From positions 1 to 30,764 of IMG/VR virus record IMGVR_UViG_3300043411_000856: a DNA stretch of 30,764 nucleotides. The stretch is one strand, 5' to 3'. Of this stretch, positions 7,068 to 13,932 are shown piece by piece; position 1 is the first letter of the stretch, and each line of letters begins with the position of its first letter. The stretch comes from a virus. The notes under the pieces were generated by a model. It made no database searches, was not told the origin of the DNA, and saw nothing but the letters and a program-made list of their open reading frames with translations. Both the position numbers and the translations under genes were made by a program.

Positions 7068-8365
7068 TCGATGAGGGCTTCCTTGATGCGGTCGAACGTC
7101 TGGGGCTCCCATTCGCCGCGATAGTTCTGCCGATAGCAGGCCATGCCCGGGAACCAGGGGCTGTGATCCCCGCGAACCATCCACCGGGCTTCCGGAGGGT
7201 GGGTCACGAGGACGTGCATTGCGGGCCGAACCGGGTTCGGAAGGCCCGCTGCAAGATGGACATTGGTGTTGGAGACGGTGACGTAGGCGTCGAGGCTGGG
7301 CAGGATGTCCAGCACCCGTTCCGGGCTCTCGACATCCGCGCACAGGTCGATGGCGCTGGAACCGAACAGCCGCTTCTCGTCGAGGGTGGCGCCGCGCTGG
7401 AGAAGGACGGGGATCGCGTTGGCCGCGCGCAGCATGTCCGCCACCAGCTCGGGCCTCGCTTCCTTCCACTGGCCGAGATCGAACTTGGTCCCCGCTCGCC
7501 AGGTCACCCCGACCGACTTTCGCTGTCCTGCGGGACGGATCATCGGGGCCGGCGGGTCGAGGAACGCGACAGGCGGGAGAACGCCGAACTCGCCGGTCAG
7601 GAGCGGCAGATCGCCGATGAACAGGTCGACCGCGTCCTCGGGGCCGAAGCCCTCGATCACCTCGGGGAAGGCCCGGCGCATCACCGGCGCGATCTTGGCC
7701 GGGAACTTGGAATAGACCGCGGTCACGCCACGCTCCTTGAGCGCGGGAAGCCACCGGAAGAAGTACAGGATGTCGCCGATGCCCTGCTCGCAGCGCAGGT
7801 AGACCGGGCGCTCGAATCGCTCCGGGAGCGGGGACAGCGGGCGCTTGTTCCGCTTCACGACGAGGCGCCAGACGTACTCGGTCCAGCCCGTCTCGTAGCG
7901 CCCCAGGGCCAGGGAGATCACGGCGATGTTGTGCCGGACTTCGAGGTCGGTGGGCGCCGCTCGGGCCGCCCGTTCGAGGAACATCAGGGCTTCCTCGGGG
8001 CGCCCCATCTTCCAGTGCGCGATGCCGAGATTGTACCAGCCATGCCGGGAGGCGGGGCCGATGGGGCAGATGCGAACCGCCTTCCACAGCCACTCGATGG
8101 CCTCCTCGTGCCGACCCTCGGCCAGGAGAACCTCACCCAGGTTGAACACCGGGGGCATTTCGCCGGGAACGGCTTCGAGGGCGGCGAGGAAGGCCGCGAT
8201 GGCCTCGTGGTTGTCCTTCCGCTGGCGGGCATCGACCCCGAAGTTCAGAAGGCGCGCGGCGACTACAGGGTGCAGCGCGGCCCCATCAGCGGGGTCTTGC
8301 GGTCCCTCGCCTTGACGCGCTTCGCGTGTCGGCCGGGACGCTTCCGCGGTGGCTTGGGCTTCCAT
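7064..8365 (-). CDS. TPR protein with a C-terminal heptosyltransferase-like (GT9-type) domain
   Basis: Starting at the ATG at 8365 the protein is 433 aa; a GTG at 8401 in frame would add 12 residues. Tetratricopeptide repeats fill about residues 40-150 (FNLGEVLLAEGRHEEAIEWL, YNLGIAHWKMGRPEEALMFL, HNIAVISLALGRYETGW). A GT-B half resembling ADP-heptose:LPS heptosyltransferases follows, with CEQGIGDILYFFRWLPAL and VTVSNTNVHLAAGLPNP. TPR plus glycosyltransferase fusions typically modify proteins or surface glycans. It is the first large gene after the tandem terminators at 8403-8471, so its expression probably depends on read-through. The start is uncertain because a 42-codon basic frame overlaps the 5' end. 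Confidence 0.8.
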   Translation of the reverse strand: MEAQATAEASRPTREARQGEGPQDPADGAALHPVVAARLLNFGVDARQRKDNHEAIAAFLAALEAVPGEMPPVFNLGEVLLAEGRHEEAIEWLWKAVRICPIGPASRHGWYNLGIAHWKMGRPEEALMFLERAARAAPTDLEVRHNIAVISLALGRYETGWTEYVWRLVVKRNKRPLSPLPERFERPVYLRCEQGIGDILYFFRWLPALKERGVTAVYSKFPAKIAPVMRRAFPEVIEGFGPEDAVDLFIGDLPLLTGEFGVLPPVAFLDPPAPMIRPAGQRKSVGVTWRAGTKFDLGQWKEARPELVADMLRAANAIPVLLQRGATLDEKRLFGSSAIDLCADVESPERVLDILPSLDAYVTVSNTNVHLAAGLPNPVRPAMHVLVTHPPEARWMVRGDHSPWFPGMACYRQNYRGEWEPQTFDRIKEALIE

Positions 8366-8391
8366 TTTGTCGGGGATGGTTTCTCGGCCAT
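8263..8391 (-). CDS. Possible small very basic protein overlapping the TPR gene start
   Basis: A 42-codon frame starts with the ATG at 8391, 12 nt after the terminator region, and ends in TAG at 8263. It encodes MAEKPSPTKWKPKPPRKRPG and a further basic tail; about a third of residues are Lys or Arg. It is out of frame with the TPR gene, whose first 40 residues over the same bases look compositionally poor. One of the two readings of this segment is probably not used. No ribosome-binding site is clear. Confidence 0.35.
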   Translation of the reverse strand: MAEKPSPTKWKPKPPRKRPGRHAKRVKARDRKTPLMGPRCTL

Positions 8392-8402
8392 GTCGGAACA
8401 CG

Positions 8403-8433
8403 AAAAACCCGGCACGTCGGGATGACGGCCGGG
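8403..8433 (-). terminator. Intrinsic terminator 2 (minus strand)
   Basis: On the minus strand CCCGGC (8433-8428) pairs with GCCGGG (8413-8408), and GTC/GAC inside extends the stem. Five T residues (8407-8403) follow directly. It lies 12 nt before the first downstream start codon and 12 nt after terminator 1. Confidence 0.65.
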
Positions 8434-8444
8434 CGAAAACGGAA

Positions 8445-8471
8445 AGAGGCCGCCGGGTTAGGGCGGCCTCT
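8445..8471 (-). terminator. Intrinsic terminator 1 (minus strand)
   Basis: A perfect 10-bp inverted repeat, AGAGGCCGCC and GGCGGCCTCT, has a 7-nt loop (8455-8461). On the minus strand it is followed by TTTCCGTTTT. With the second hairpin it forms a tandem terminator about 20 nt downstream of the predicted transcription start of the promoter at 8527-8499. Confidence 0.75.
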
Positions 8472-8498
8472 GGACACAGATCGAACTATTGCATTTCG

Positions 8499-8527
8499 CT
8501 AGTACAGGAAACGCGGGGCGGTGTCAA
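8499..8527 (-). promoter_or_regulatory. Candidate late promoter (pR'-like)
   Basis: On the minus strand there is a perfect -35 TTGACA (8527-8522) and a -10-like TACTAG (8504-8499) separated by exactly 17 nt. Transcription would start near 8492 and run at once into two terminators, then into the late genes. The -35 overlaps the stop codon of the upstream membrane-protein gene. Both position and architecture match lambda pR'/tR'. The -10 match is only fair. Confidence 0.5.
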
Positions 8528-8817
8528 GCGGCCGGCATCATGGTCGCGAACGCCAGCGCCGCAGCAACGATGACCCACCGGACGAAAAGCACCGCAGCGA
8601 GAATGCCGACCGTCTTGTCGAGTGGTCGGCCCGGCCTCTCCGCGTCCCTCTCGCTCAGAGCGATGAACGCGAAGATCGCCCCGAGGCCCATGGCGTGCGC
8701 CCACCCGATAGGGGGCGCCCCAAGAGGGGTCAGGAACCACCCCCACATCAGCGACAGGCCGACCCCGAACGTCAGCCACCCCGGGACCGCGAACGCGCAT
8801 CGCACCAGGAATTCCAT
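8524..8817 (-). CDS. Small integral membrane protein (97 aa)
   Basis: The start at 8817 forms TGATG with the upstream stop. Three hydrophobic segments are visible: FAVPGWLTFGVGLSLMWGWF (about 9-28), AMGLGAIFAFIAL (about 42-54) and a C-terminal stretch around ILAAVLFVRWVIVAAALAFA (about 73-92). Charged residues (SERDAERPGRPLDK) lie between the last two. It is the final gene before the candidate late promoter. A holin-like role cannot be excluded, but no lysis partner is nearby, so I leave it as an unknown membrane protein. Confidence 0.7.
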   Translation of the reverse strand: MEFLVRCAFAVPGWLTFGVGLSLMWGWFLTPLGAPPIGWAHAMGLGAIFAFIALSERDAERPGRPLDKTVGILAAVLFVRWVIVAAALAFATMMPAA

Positions 8818-9440
8818 CACGCCGCCCTCGCCGCCCAGTTCCCCCGCACGCCATCCTCGGCCCGGCGCACGGCCCGCTCGTCCGCGATCATGTCCAACGC
8901 GTCGAGCAGGTGCAGCCGATACCGCTCCCGCTTCGAGGCGCCGACCGCGAGGTCGTTCAGTGGCCGGCAGTAGACCGCGACCTGGCGCAGCACCCACTCC
9001 CGGATCGAGCCGGCGATGACCAGCGACAGCATCGCGTCGAGGCGCAGACGCACCGCCTCTGCCCGCTCCTCCGGGGTGCGGATGTCGGTCTGCCGTGCCC
9101 GGGCTTCGAGCATGGCGTCCGCATCGTCGGGGTTCGTCGTGGGCGCCACCATGCGGCGGGACCGGCTGTCGATGCTGGCGAACGGCTGGCCCCAGACGTG
9201 GAACGCAAGGTTGGCGAACGCCCGGCCGGCATCGCGCCGACGCTCGGCCTCTGCGGGGTCCTCGCCCATCCGGGACAGCAGTCCCTTGGAGAACATGACG
9301 TCGATCGGGTGATCCAGGGACACATCCACGCGGCCGGTTTCCTTCATCCGTTTCACGATCATTTCGGGTGTGGGCTCCGCTCGTTCGGGGCGCAACTGAC
9401 CGCCGGGGTAGCGGTCACCGGGCTTGCGTTTTCTCGCCAT
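8817..9440 (-). CDS. Unknown 207-aa protein in the position of a Q-type antiterminator
   Basis: The ATG at 9440 forms TGATG with the preceding 16-codon frame; an in-frame ATG at 9458 is possible. The N-terminus is basic, MARKRKPGDRYPGGQLRPER, then largely helical, with a conserved-looking centre FANLAFHVWGQPF (about 76-88) and a second helical half (about 125-190). There are no Cys-based zinc motifs as in lambda Q. The gene is at the end of the early arm, one small gene before the promoter/tandem-terminator region. That is where a late-gene regulator would be expected. The function is therefore a positional hypothesis only. Confidence 0.65.
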   Translation of the reverse strand: MARKRKPGDRYPGGQLRPERAEPTPEMIVKRMKETGRVDVSLDHPIDVMFSKGLLSRMGEDPAEAERRRDAGRAFANLAFHVWGQPFASIDSRSRRMVAPTTNPDDADAMLEARARQTDIRTPEERAEAVRLRLDAMLSLVIAGSIREWVLRQVAVYCRPLNDLAVGASKRERYRLHLLDALDMIADERAVRRAEDGVRGNWAARAA

Positions 9441-9490
9441 CAGGACACCCCCATCCACCGCTGCACCGCGGGATCGGATTCGTCGGTCAT
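9440..9490 (-). CDS. Possible 16-codon coupling ORF
   Basis: This micro-frame, MTDESDPAVQRWMGVS, begins with an ATGA overlap with the replisome-organiser stop and ends with a TGATG overlap with the next start. It bridges the 47-nt gap exactly. It could be a genuine peptide or a reinitiation relay that keeps ribosomes coupled. Confidence 0.35.
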   Translation of the reverse strand: MTDESDPAVQRWMGVS

Positions 9491-10443
9491 GCTGCCCCCC
9501 TTTGCTCGAAATCGCTGCGCTTGGGTTCCGGACCGACCTTCCCGCCGTCGCGCCATGCCTTCCACGCCTCGGTGTAGGCGGACCCGGACTGGAACGCGCC
9601 GATGACGACGGCCCCGGTTTCTCGGGCTGCCGCCGCCGGCGGTCCGGAGCCTGCCCGCCTCGCGTCGAGGGCCTCCATCACGGCGCCGCGGAAATACTCC
9701 GGGCTGCCCGGCGGCGATCCGGGCTTGCGTTTCGCCATGACCGCCGCGACGGCCGGCACGATGTCCAGCTCGGGGTCGGCGCCCCTCGCCATCCATCCGG
9801 CGACGATGCCGGCAGCGGTCATCCAGCGGGATTGCTTGTGGCGATCCGCACCGGCCATGGCCTCGATGCGGCGGCACAACGCGTCGAGCGGGTCGGCGTC
9901 GGCAGGCGGCTGCGGCACACCTCCTGCTCCTGCTCCCATTCCTCTCCCATTCCTCTCCCATTCCTGCTCCCTCTGCGGAGGCTTTCCCGCATTTGTCGGG
10001 AATGGGTCGCCTTCATCGTCGTCGTTTCCCGCATTTGTCGGGAATGGCGGCGCTCCATTGCCGTCCTGTTCCGCCTCATTCGCGGCCGAGCCGGGGCATG
10101 GCAGCCCGACATAGGACGCGAGACGCGGCGGCAGGACGTGCACGGGGTTGGGGCGCCGGGGGTTCTGGAAGCGGCGAAAGTTTCGGATGGCACCGTAGCT
10201 TTTGCCGGCCTCGTCGAAGCGCTTGACCATGTCGTTGGCCGCCAGCTCGGCGAGCAGGGCCGGGACATCGACGCCATCGACTGGGAACAGGCGCATCTTG
10301 ATCTGCACCGGCTTCCACTCGAACACGCCGTTGTCGTCGGCCTCGTTGCGGATGGCCAGCGCCAGCAGTCGGGCGGCCATGGAACACGACACGAACGCCT
10401 CGTCGGTCCACTGGCCTGGGTGGATGGATCTGATCCGCGACAT
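9487..10443 (-). CDS. Phage replisome organiser / replication initiator-like protein
   Basis: A 318-aa protein starting at the ATG at 10443, coupled to the helicase stop as TGATG. The first 110 residues (MSRIRSIHPGQWTDEAFVSC, then NEADDNGVFEWKPVQIKMRL) match the winged-helix N-terminal domain common to phage replisome organisers that bind the origin. A low-complexity linker (about 125-190) contains two PFPTNAG repeats and the iteron-like DNA described separately. The C-terminal part (about 190-318) resembles helicase-loader tails. It would recruit the adjacent DnaB-type helicase to the phage origin. The lambda O gene likewise carries its origin in the middle of its coding sequence. Confidence 0.78.
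   Translation of the reverse strand: MSRIRSIHPGQWTDEAFVSCSMAARLLALAIRNEADDNGVFEWKPVQIKMRLFPVDGVDVPALLAELAANDMVKRFDEAGKSYGAIRNFRRFQNPRRPNPVHVLPPRLASYVGLPCPGSAANEAEQDGNGAPPFPTNAGNDDDEGDPFPTNAGKPPQREQEWERNGRGMGAGAGGVPQPPADADPLDALCRRIEAMAGADRHKQSRWMTAAGIVAGWMARGADPELDIVPAVAAVMAKRKPGSPPGSPEYFRGAVMEALDARRAGSGPPAAAARETGAVVIGAFQSGSAYTEAWKAWRDGGKVGPEPKRSDFEQRGAA
9935..10047. repeat. Iteron-like cluster inside the replisome organiser gene (candidate origin)
   Basis: Three tandem 11-bp units, CCCATTCCTCT with a changed end in the third, lie at 9935-9967. A perfect 23-bp direct repeat occurs at 9983-10005 and 10025-10047; each copy holds the palindrome TTCCCG-N7-CGGGAA. The core GGAATGG occurs five times in 113 bp, three on the minus and two on the plus strand. 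It encodes the protein's low-complexity linker, so coding constraint is weak. Confidence 0.5.
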
Positions 10444-11876
10444 CACTGCCTCGCGAGGTTGCCGAAGGCCGTGCGCGGGCCATCGAACAGCAGCGGGACG
10501 GTCCGGCGGGCGCCGTGCCGGTTCTTCTCGATCGCGAGGTCGGCGATGCCTTCGCACGCCGCCATCTCGACCTTCCATTTCTCGAAGCGGTCGTTGAACT
10601 TCGCGTCGTCCTCGCCGTCCTTCCTGCGGGGCTCCCGCATCCCGAGGTAGTATTCGTGGCGGTACAGCATCCACACGCTGTCCGCGTCCTGCTCGATCGA
10701 GCCGGATTCGCGGAGATCGGATAGCTGGGGCCGCTTGTCGTCCCGGCTCTCGACGGAGCGCGACAACTGCGACAGGGCGATGACCGGGATGTTCAGTTCC
10801 TTGGCCATGACCTTCAGGTCGCGGGTGATCTTCGACAATTCCTGAACCCGGTTCTCGGTCTTGGCCGAGGCCACCAGAAGCTGGATGTAGTCGACGACTA
10901 CGAGGCCGACGCGGGCCTTGCGGGCCATTGAGCGGACCCGCATCCGAAGTTGGGTGACGGAGGCCGCGGGCGTGTCGTCGATGTGCAGCGGCATCCGGCC
11001 CATGTCCGATTGGGCGAACACCAGTTCCCGCATCTCGTCGTCGCTGACGTGCCCGGCGCGCTGCCGCTCGGTCGAGATGCCGGTCATGTCGGCCAGGATG
11101 CGCTGGGCGAGTTGCGAATAGGACATCTCCAGCGAGAAGAAGATGACCGGGACGCCGTCGCGGGCCGCGGCGAGCGCGATGCTGTTGGCCAGTGCCGTCT
11201 TGCCCATTCCGGGCCTGCCGGCGAGGACGATGAGGTCCGGCGCGTGCAGGCCGGAGGTCGCGCGGTCGAGGTCGATCAGGCCCGTGGATATCCCGGTGAC
11301 CTTGCCGCCCGCCTTCTTCGCGGCCTCGACTTGGCGCACCGCGACCAGCGCCGCATCCGAGATGTGGACCGCCTTGCTGCCGACCGCCCCGCTGTCGGCG
11401 ACGGCCGCCACGGCCGAAACCGCCTCGGCCAATGTCTCCTCGATCGTGCGGTTGGTGTCCGTGGCCATGGCCAGCTGGGTGATGGCCTCGCCGACCGCCA
11501 GCATCTCCCGCCGGATGTATGCCTCGCGGATCGCGACTGCGTAGTGGTTGGCGTTGGCGATGGTCGCGGATGCCGCGGTGAGGCGCGCCAGGTACAGCCC
11601 GCCGCCGCCGTGATCGACGAGCGCCGGATCGTCCTTGAACGCCTCCCGCAGCGTCAGGGCATCAGCGAGACCGCCGCGCATGATCGCGGCACGGGCCGCC
11701 GAGAATATCCGTCCGTGCACGGGGATCGCGAAATGGTGCGGCTCCAGCCCGGCGACGTGTTCGCGGTCGAGAACCGCGTTGTTCACCAGCAGCGCACCGA
11801 GAAACGCCTGCTCGGCCTCGTCCGCCCGCGGCGGCTCCGGTGCGTCGAAAGGATTGCGCCCGCCGCCATCAGCCAT
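10443..11876 (-). CDS. dnaB: Replicative DNA helicase, DnaB type
   Basis: A 477-aa protein with the standard DnaB plan. An N-terminal helical domain (about 18-120, starting ADEAEQAFLGALLVN) is joined by a linker to a RecA-type ATPase. Walker A is GRPGMGKT (220-227) and Walker B is VVVDYIQLL (326-334). SLEMSYSQLAQRIL, ALSQLSRSVE and RESGSIEQDAD are the other helicase core motifs. It unwinds DNA ahead of the phage fork as a hexamer. The ATG at 11876 overlaps the upstream stop by 8 nt, and its stop is coupled (TGATG) to the replisome organiser. The phage thus carries its own helicase together with a specific initiator/loader. Confidence 0.96.
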   Translation of the reverse strand: MADGGGRNPFDAPEPPRADEAEQAFLGALLVNNAVLDREHVAGLEPHHFAIPVHGRIFSAARAAIMRGGLADALTLREAFKDDPALVDHGGGGLYLARLTAASATIANANHYAVAIREAYIRREMLAVGEAITQLAMATDTNRTIEETLAEAVSAVAAVADSGAVGSKAVHISDAALVAVRQVEAAKKAGGKVTGISTGLIDLDRATSGLHAPDLIVLAGRPGMGKTALANSIALAAARDGVPVIFFSLEMSYSQLAQRILADMTGISTERQRAGHVSDDEMRELVFAQSDMGRMPLHIDDTPAASVTQLRMRVRSMARKARVGLVVVDYIQLLVASAKTENRVQELSKITRDLKVMAKELNIPVIALSQLSRSVESRDDKRPQLSDLRESGSIEQDADSVWMLYRHEYYLGMREPRRKDGEDDAKFNDRFEKWKVEMAACEGIADLAIEKNRHGARRTVPLLFDGPRTAFGNLARQ

Positions 11877-12111
11877 GATCGCCCCCAGGAGCAAAGAACG
11901 CGATGAAGCGGCCATAGGAACGGGCCAGTGCATCGGCGGTTTCGCGGTCGCGGCCCTTCTGGAACGCGATGGCGGCTGCCGCGTATTCAGAGAACGCGCG
12001 GCTCGCCAAGGTGTCGAGTGCTTCGCGCGACAGTCCTCCCGCGACGAGCGGGACGAGTTCGTCGGGAGCGTCCATACGCTCCCTTGTCATCGGTTCGTGC
12101 ATGGTCGGCAT
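11869..12111 (-). CDS. Small unknown protein upstream of the helicase (80 aa)
   Basis: I chose the ATG at 12111, 1 nt after the upstream TAA; an in-frame ATG at 12150 lies inside the preceding gene. The protein is Ala-rich and helical (REALDTLASRAFSEYAAAAI, then QKGRDRETADALARSYGRFI). No family recognised. The position, coupled to dnaB, suggests a role in or near replication. Confidence 0.6.
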   Translation of the reverse strand: MPTMHEPMTRERMDAPDELVPLVAGGLSREALDTLASRAFSEYAAAAIAFQKGRDRETADALARSYGRFIAFFAPGGDHG

Positions 12112-12112
12112 T

Positions 12113-12466
12113 TTACCGGCGGACAACTGGACTCGCGCGCGGCTTTTCATGCACAGGGCAGCTTTCCTGTGGATGCTTCGCCGTATTGCGCAGGCGCCAG
12201 CACTGGAACTTCACCGATTGCAGCGAGCGACACAGCGCATCGGCGACTTCGGACATCGTCGCTTTCTCGGCGCGCATACGAAGTAGCGTGGCTCGTTCCT
12301 CGGCCGACCATCGCACTTTGTTGTCGTTGCTGATCCCGTGGCGGTGCATCATTGAATTGATGGCCGGGATCGAGCGCCCCATGACGGCGGCGATGTGGCC
12401 GGTTTTCATGCCGCGCGCCGCCATCTCGTCGACGCGGACGACATCATCGTGCGTCCACTTCGGCAT
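12113..12466 (-). CDS. DNA-binding protein with two helix-turn-helix/Myb-like segments
   Basis: The ATG at 12466 is coupled as TGATG. This 117-aa protein shows two similar segments. The first, from MPKWTHDDVVRVDEMAARGM (1-20), continues with TGHIAAVMGRSIPAINSMMH (about 22-41). The second is VRWSAEERATLLRMRAEKAT (about 51-70), continuing with MSEVADALCRSLQSVKFQCW (71-90). Each has the W-x(n)-hydrophobic pattern and recognition-helix spacing of SANT/Myb or GcrA-like helix-turn-helix domains. It probably binds phage DNA as a regulator. The target is unknown. Confidence 0.7.
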   Translation of the reverse strand: MPKWTHDDVVRVDEMAARGMKTGHIAAVMGRSIPAINSMMHRHGISNDNKVRWSAEERATLLRMRAEKATMSEVADALCRSLQSVKFQCWRLRNTAKHPQESCPVHEKPRASPVVRR

Positions 12467-13071
12467 CACGCGGCACACCATGCGGTCGCGTTCGAGCAGT
12501 AGGACATCCGGTCCTGGACGGCGTAGACCGGGCGCCAGATCGGTTCCGGCCGACAGGCGCGGGGATCGTCCTCGAACCGCGCATCCGCCGGCCAGTCGTC
12601 GTGCGAGGCGGTGACGCGGGGCCAGTAGCCGCCGGGCATGAACTCGGCCATGTCGGCGCTGGCGTTCGGTTCCGACACCACGCCGTCGGCGCCGTAGACC
12701 TCGGCGATCCACTGCGCGATGATCGCGCGCGGCGCCTTGATCGAATTCGATATCCGCTCGACGCTCATGCCCTCCGCGGCTCGGGCGAGCGCCTTCTGCC
12801 GCCATGGCTCGCGCTGCTCCGGTGTCATGTCGGCCATGCGGGAAGCCCACGCCCGGCCCGGGCGGCCCGCATACCGGCCGGATGGCTTCGTGGCGACCTT
12901 CGGCGGCATCCGCGTGACGAGCGGCAGGCCCGACTTCCAGCGCAGGATGAGCCGCCGCGCCATCCGCTCCGAACACCCGATCTGCTCGGACACCAGGAGC
13001 GCCGACGCGCCGACCGACATCAGCGACCGGAACTGCGCCTCGACCTCGGGCGACCAGCGGTACGTCTCCAT
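12466..13071 (-). CDS. Helix-turn-helix protein of unknown function (201 aa)
   Basis: The ATG at 13071 has GGGAG 8 nt upstream; a GTG at 13080 forming GTGA with the previous stop is the alternative. The N-terminus METYRWSPEVEAQFRSLMSV plus ALLVSEQIGCSERMARRLIL looks like one helix-turn-helix. A second, weaker one is seen at about 100-125 (GMSVERISNSIKAPRAIIAQ). The C-terminal third (MPGGYWPRVTASHDDWPADA) contains several Trp and Pro and has no recognised match. It is likely a phage transcription factor or DNA-binding accessory protein, paired with the next gene. Confidence 0.65.
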   Translation of the reverse strand: METYRWSPEVEAQFRSLMSVGASALLVSEQIGCSERMARRLILRWKSGLPLVTRMPPKVATKPSGRYAGRPGRAWASRMADMTPEQREPWRQKALARAAEGMSVERISNSIKAPRAIIAQWIAEVYGADGVVSEPNASADMAEFMPGGYWPRVTASHDDWPADARFEDDPRACRPEPIWRPVYAVQDRMSYCSNATAWCAA

Positions 13072-13076
13072 CCCCC

Positions 13077-13292
13077 TCACTCCCTGATCGCGTTGAACAG
13101 CCGGCGGACGGCGTAGGACCGGGCCAGCGAGACGACGGTGAACGCGGCGCCGATGGCGAGGTTGTCGCCGATGGACACCGCGATGCCGAACAGCGGGAAA
13201 ATCGCGAGCTGCGCCAGGACGGCGACGCCGTAGCCGACCAGCACGTTCGCGATGGCCTCGACGGCGGACATGCGGCGGGATTGGCCGGTCAT
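13077..13292 (-). CDS. DUF7220-like small membrane protein
   Basis: A 71-aa protein starting at 13292 (ATGA coupling). MTGQSRRMSAVEAIANVLVG is followed by hydrophobic segments (GVAVLAQLAIFPLFGIAVSI, then NLAIGAAFTVVSLARSYAVR) and the end RRLFNAIRE. The Q-S-R-x-M-S and SLxRSYxxRRLF patterns are those of the short phage protein family I know as DUF7220. It probably has two membrane helices. Function unknown. Confidence 0.75.
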   Translation of the reverse strand: MTGQSRRMSAVEAIANVLVGYGVAVLAQLAIFPLFGIAVSIGDNLAIGAAFTVVSLARSYAVRRLFNAIRE

Positions 13293-13870
13293 GCCGAAAC
13301 CCAACCGAGTTGCGGCCGGCCTTCGTGCGCGTGATTCCAGACGTACCAAGCGAAGGCGATCATCCCGCCGCCGCCCTTCAGCATCTCGTCGCCGCCGCGC
13401 AGCATCGGAACGCGATTGGAAAACACCCAGACGTTGGCCAGGGGGCTGTTCTCGAACAGATCGCGGCGCGCCTTGCCCTCCAGCCACGCCAGCCGGCAGA
13501 GCATCGCCACCTTGCCCGTGGTGCGCGCCAGCGCGTGTCGGACGAATTCCTCGGCGTGCTTGAAGGGCGGATTGGTGACGATGTTCGTGGCAACGGTGCG
13601 GTAGTCGAGCAGGAAGTCGACGCCGGGCTGGCCGTAGCCACGGTCGATGAGGTCGCTGGACTGCACGTCGTAGCCGGCCGCCTCCAGAACCTTCGAGATA
13701 GCGCCATCGCCGCAGGCCGGTTCCCAGATCGAACCGACGAACCGCTCGACGCGCAGCAGGGCTTCCGTAGCCTTGGGCGGGGTCGGGTAGAAGTCGTCGC
13801 GCTCGCGGTTCGCCTTGTCCGGGATGATGCCGCGGACGTAGTGCTGGCCGACGGTGCCGGGCGCGTCCAT
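13289..13870 (-). CDS. Probable N6-adenine DNA methyltransferase (NPPF type)
   Basis: A 193-aa protein starting at the ATG at 13870 (TGATG). SAM-binding motif I is IWEPACGDGAISK (48-60) and the catalytic motif IV is TNPPFK (99-104), with DFYPTPP near the N-terminus. The order motif I then motif IV is that of gamma-type methyltransferases that modify adenine N6. No long target-recognition domain is present. It is coupled to the preceding methyltransferase and may protect phage DNA from host restriction. Confidence 0.82.
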   Translation of the reverse strand: MDAPGTVGQHYVRGIIPDKANRERDDFYPTPPKATEALLRVERFVGSIWEPACGDGAISKVLEAAGYDVQSSDLIDRGYGQPGVDFLLDYRTVATNIVTNPPFKHAEEFVRHALARTTGKVAMLCRLAWLEGKARRDLFENSPLANVWVFSNRVPMLRGGDEMLKGGGGMIAFAWYVWNHAHEGRPQLGWVSA

Positions 13871-13932
13871 CACACGCACCCCGCGAGCAGCGACGGCTGG
13901 GTCGGCTTCACGGGCTTCGGCTCGTCGCGGAA
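13867..13932. repeat. 66-bp direct repeat, copy 1 (methyltransferase 3' end)
   Basis: Identical to 15163-15228. It encodes the last 20 residues and stop of both beta-class methyltransferases and the overlapping start codon of each following frame. Identity stops abruptly on both sides, which suggests recent duplication or gene conversion. Confidence 0.9.
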
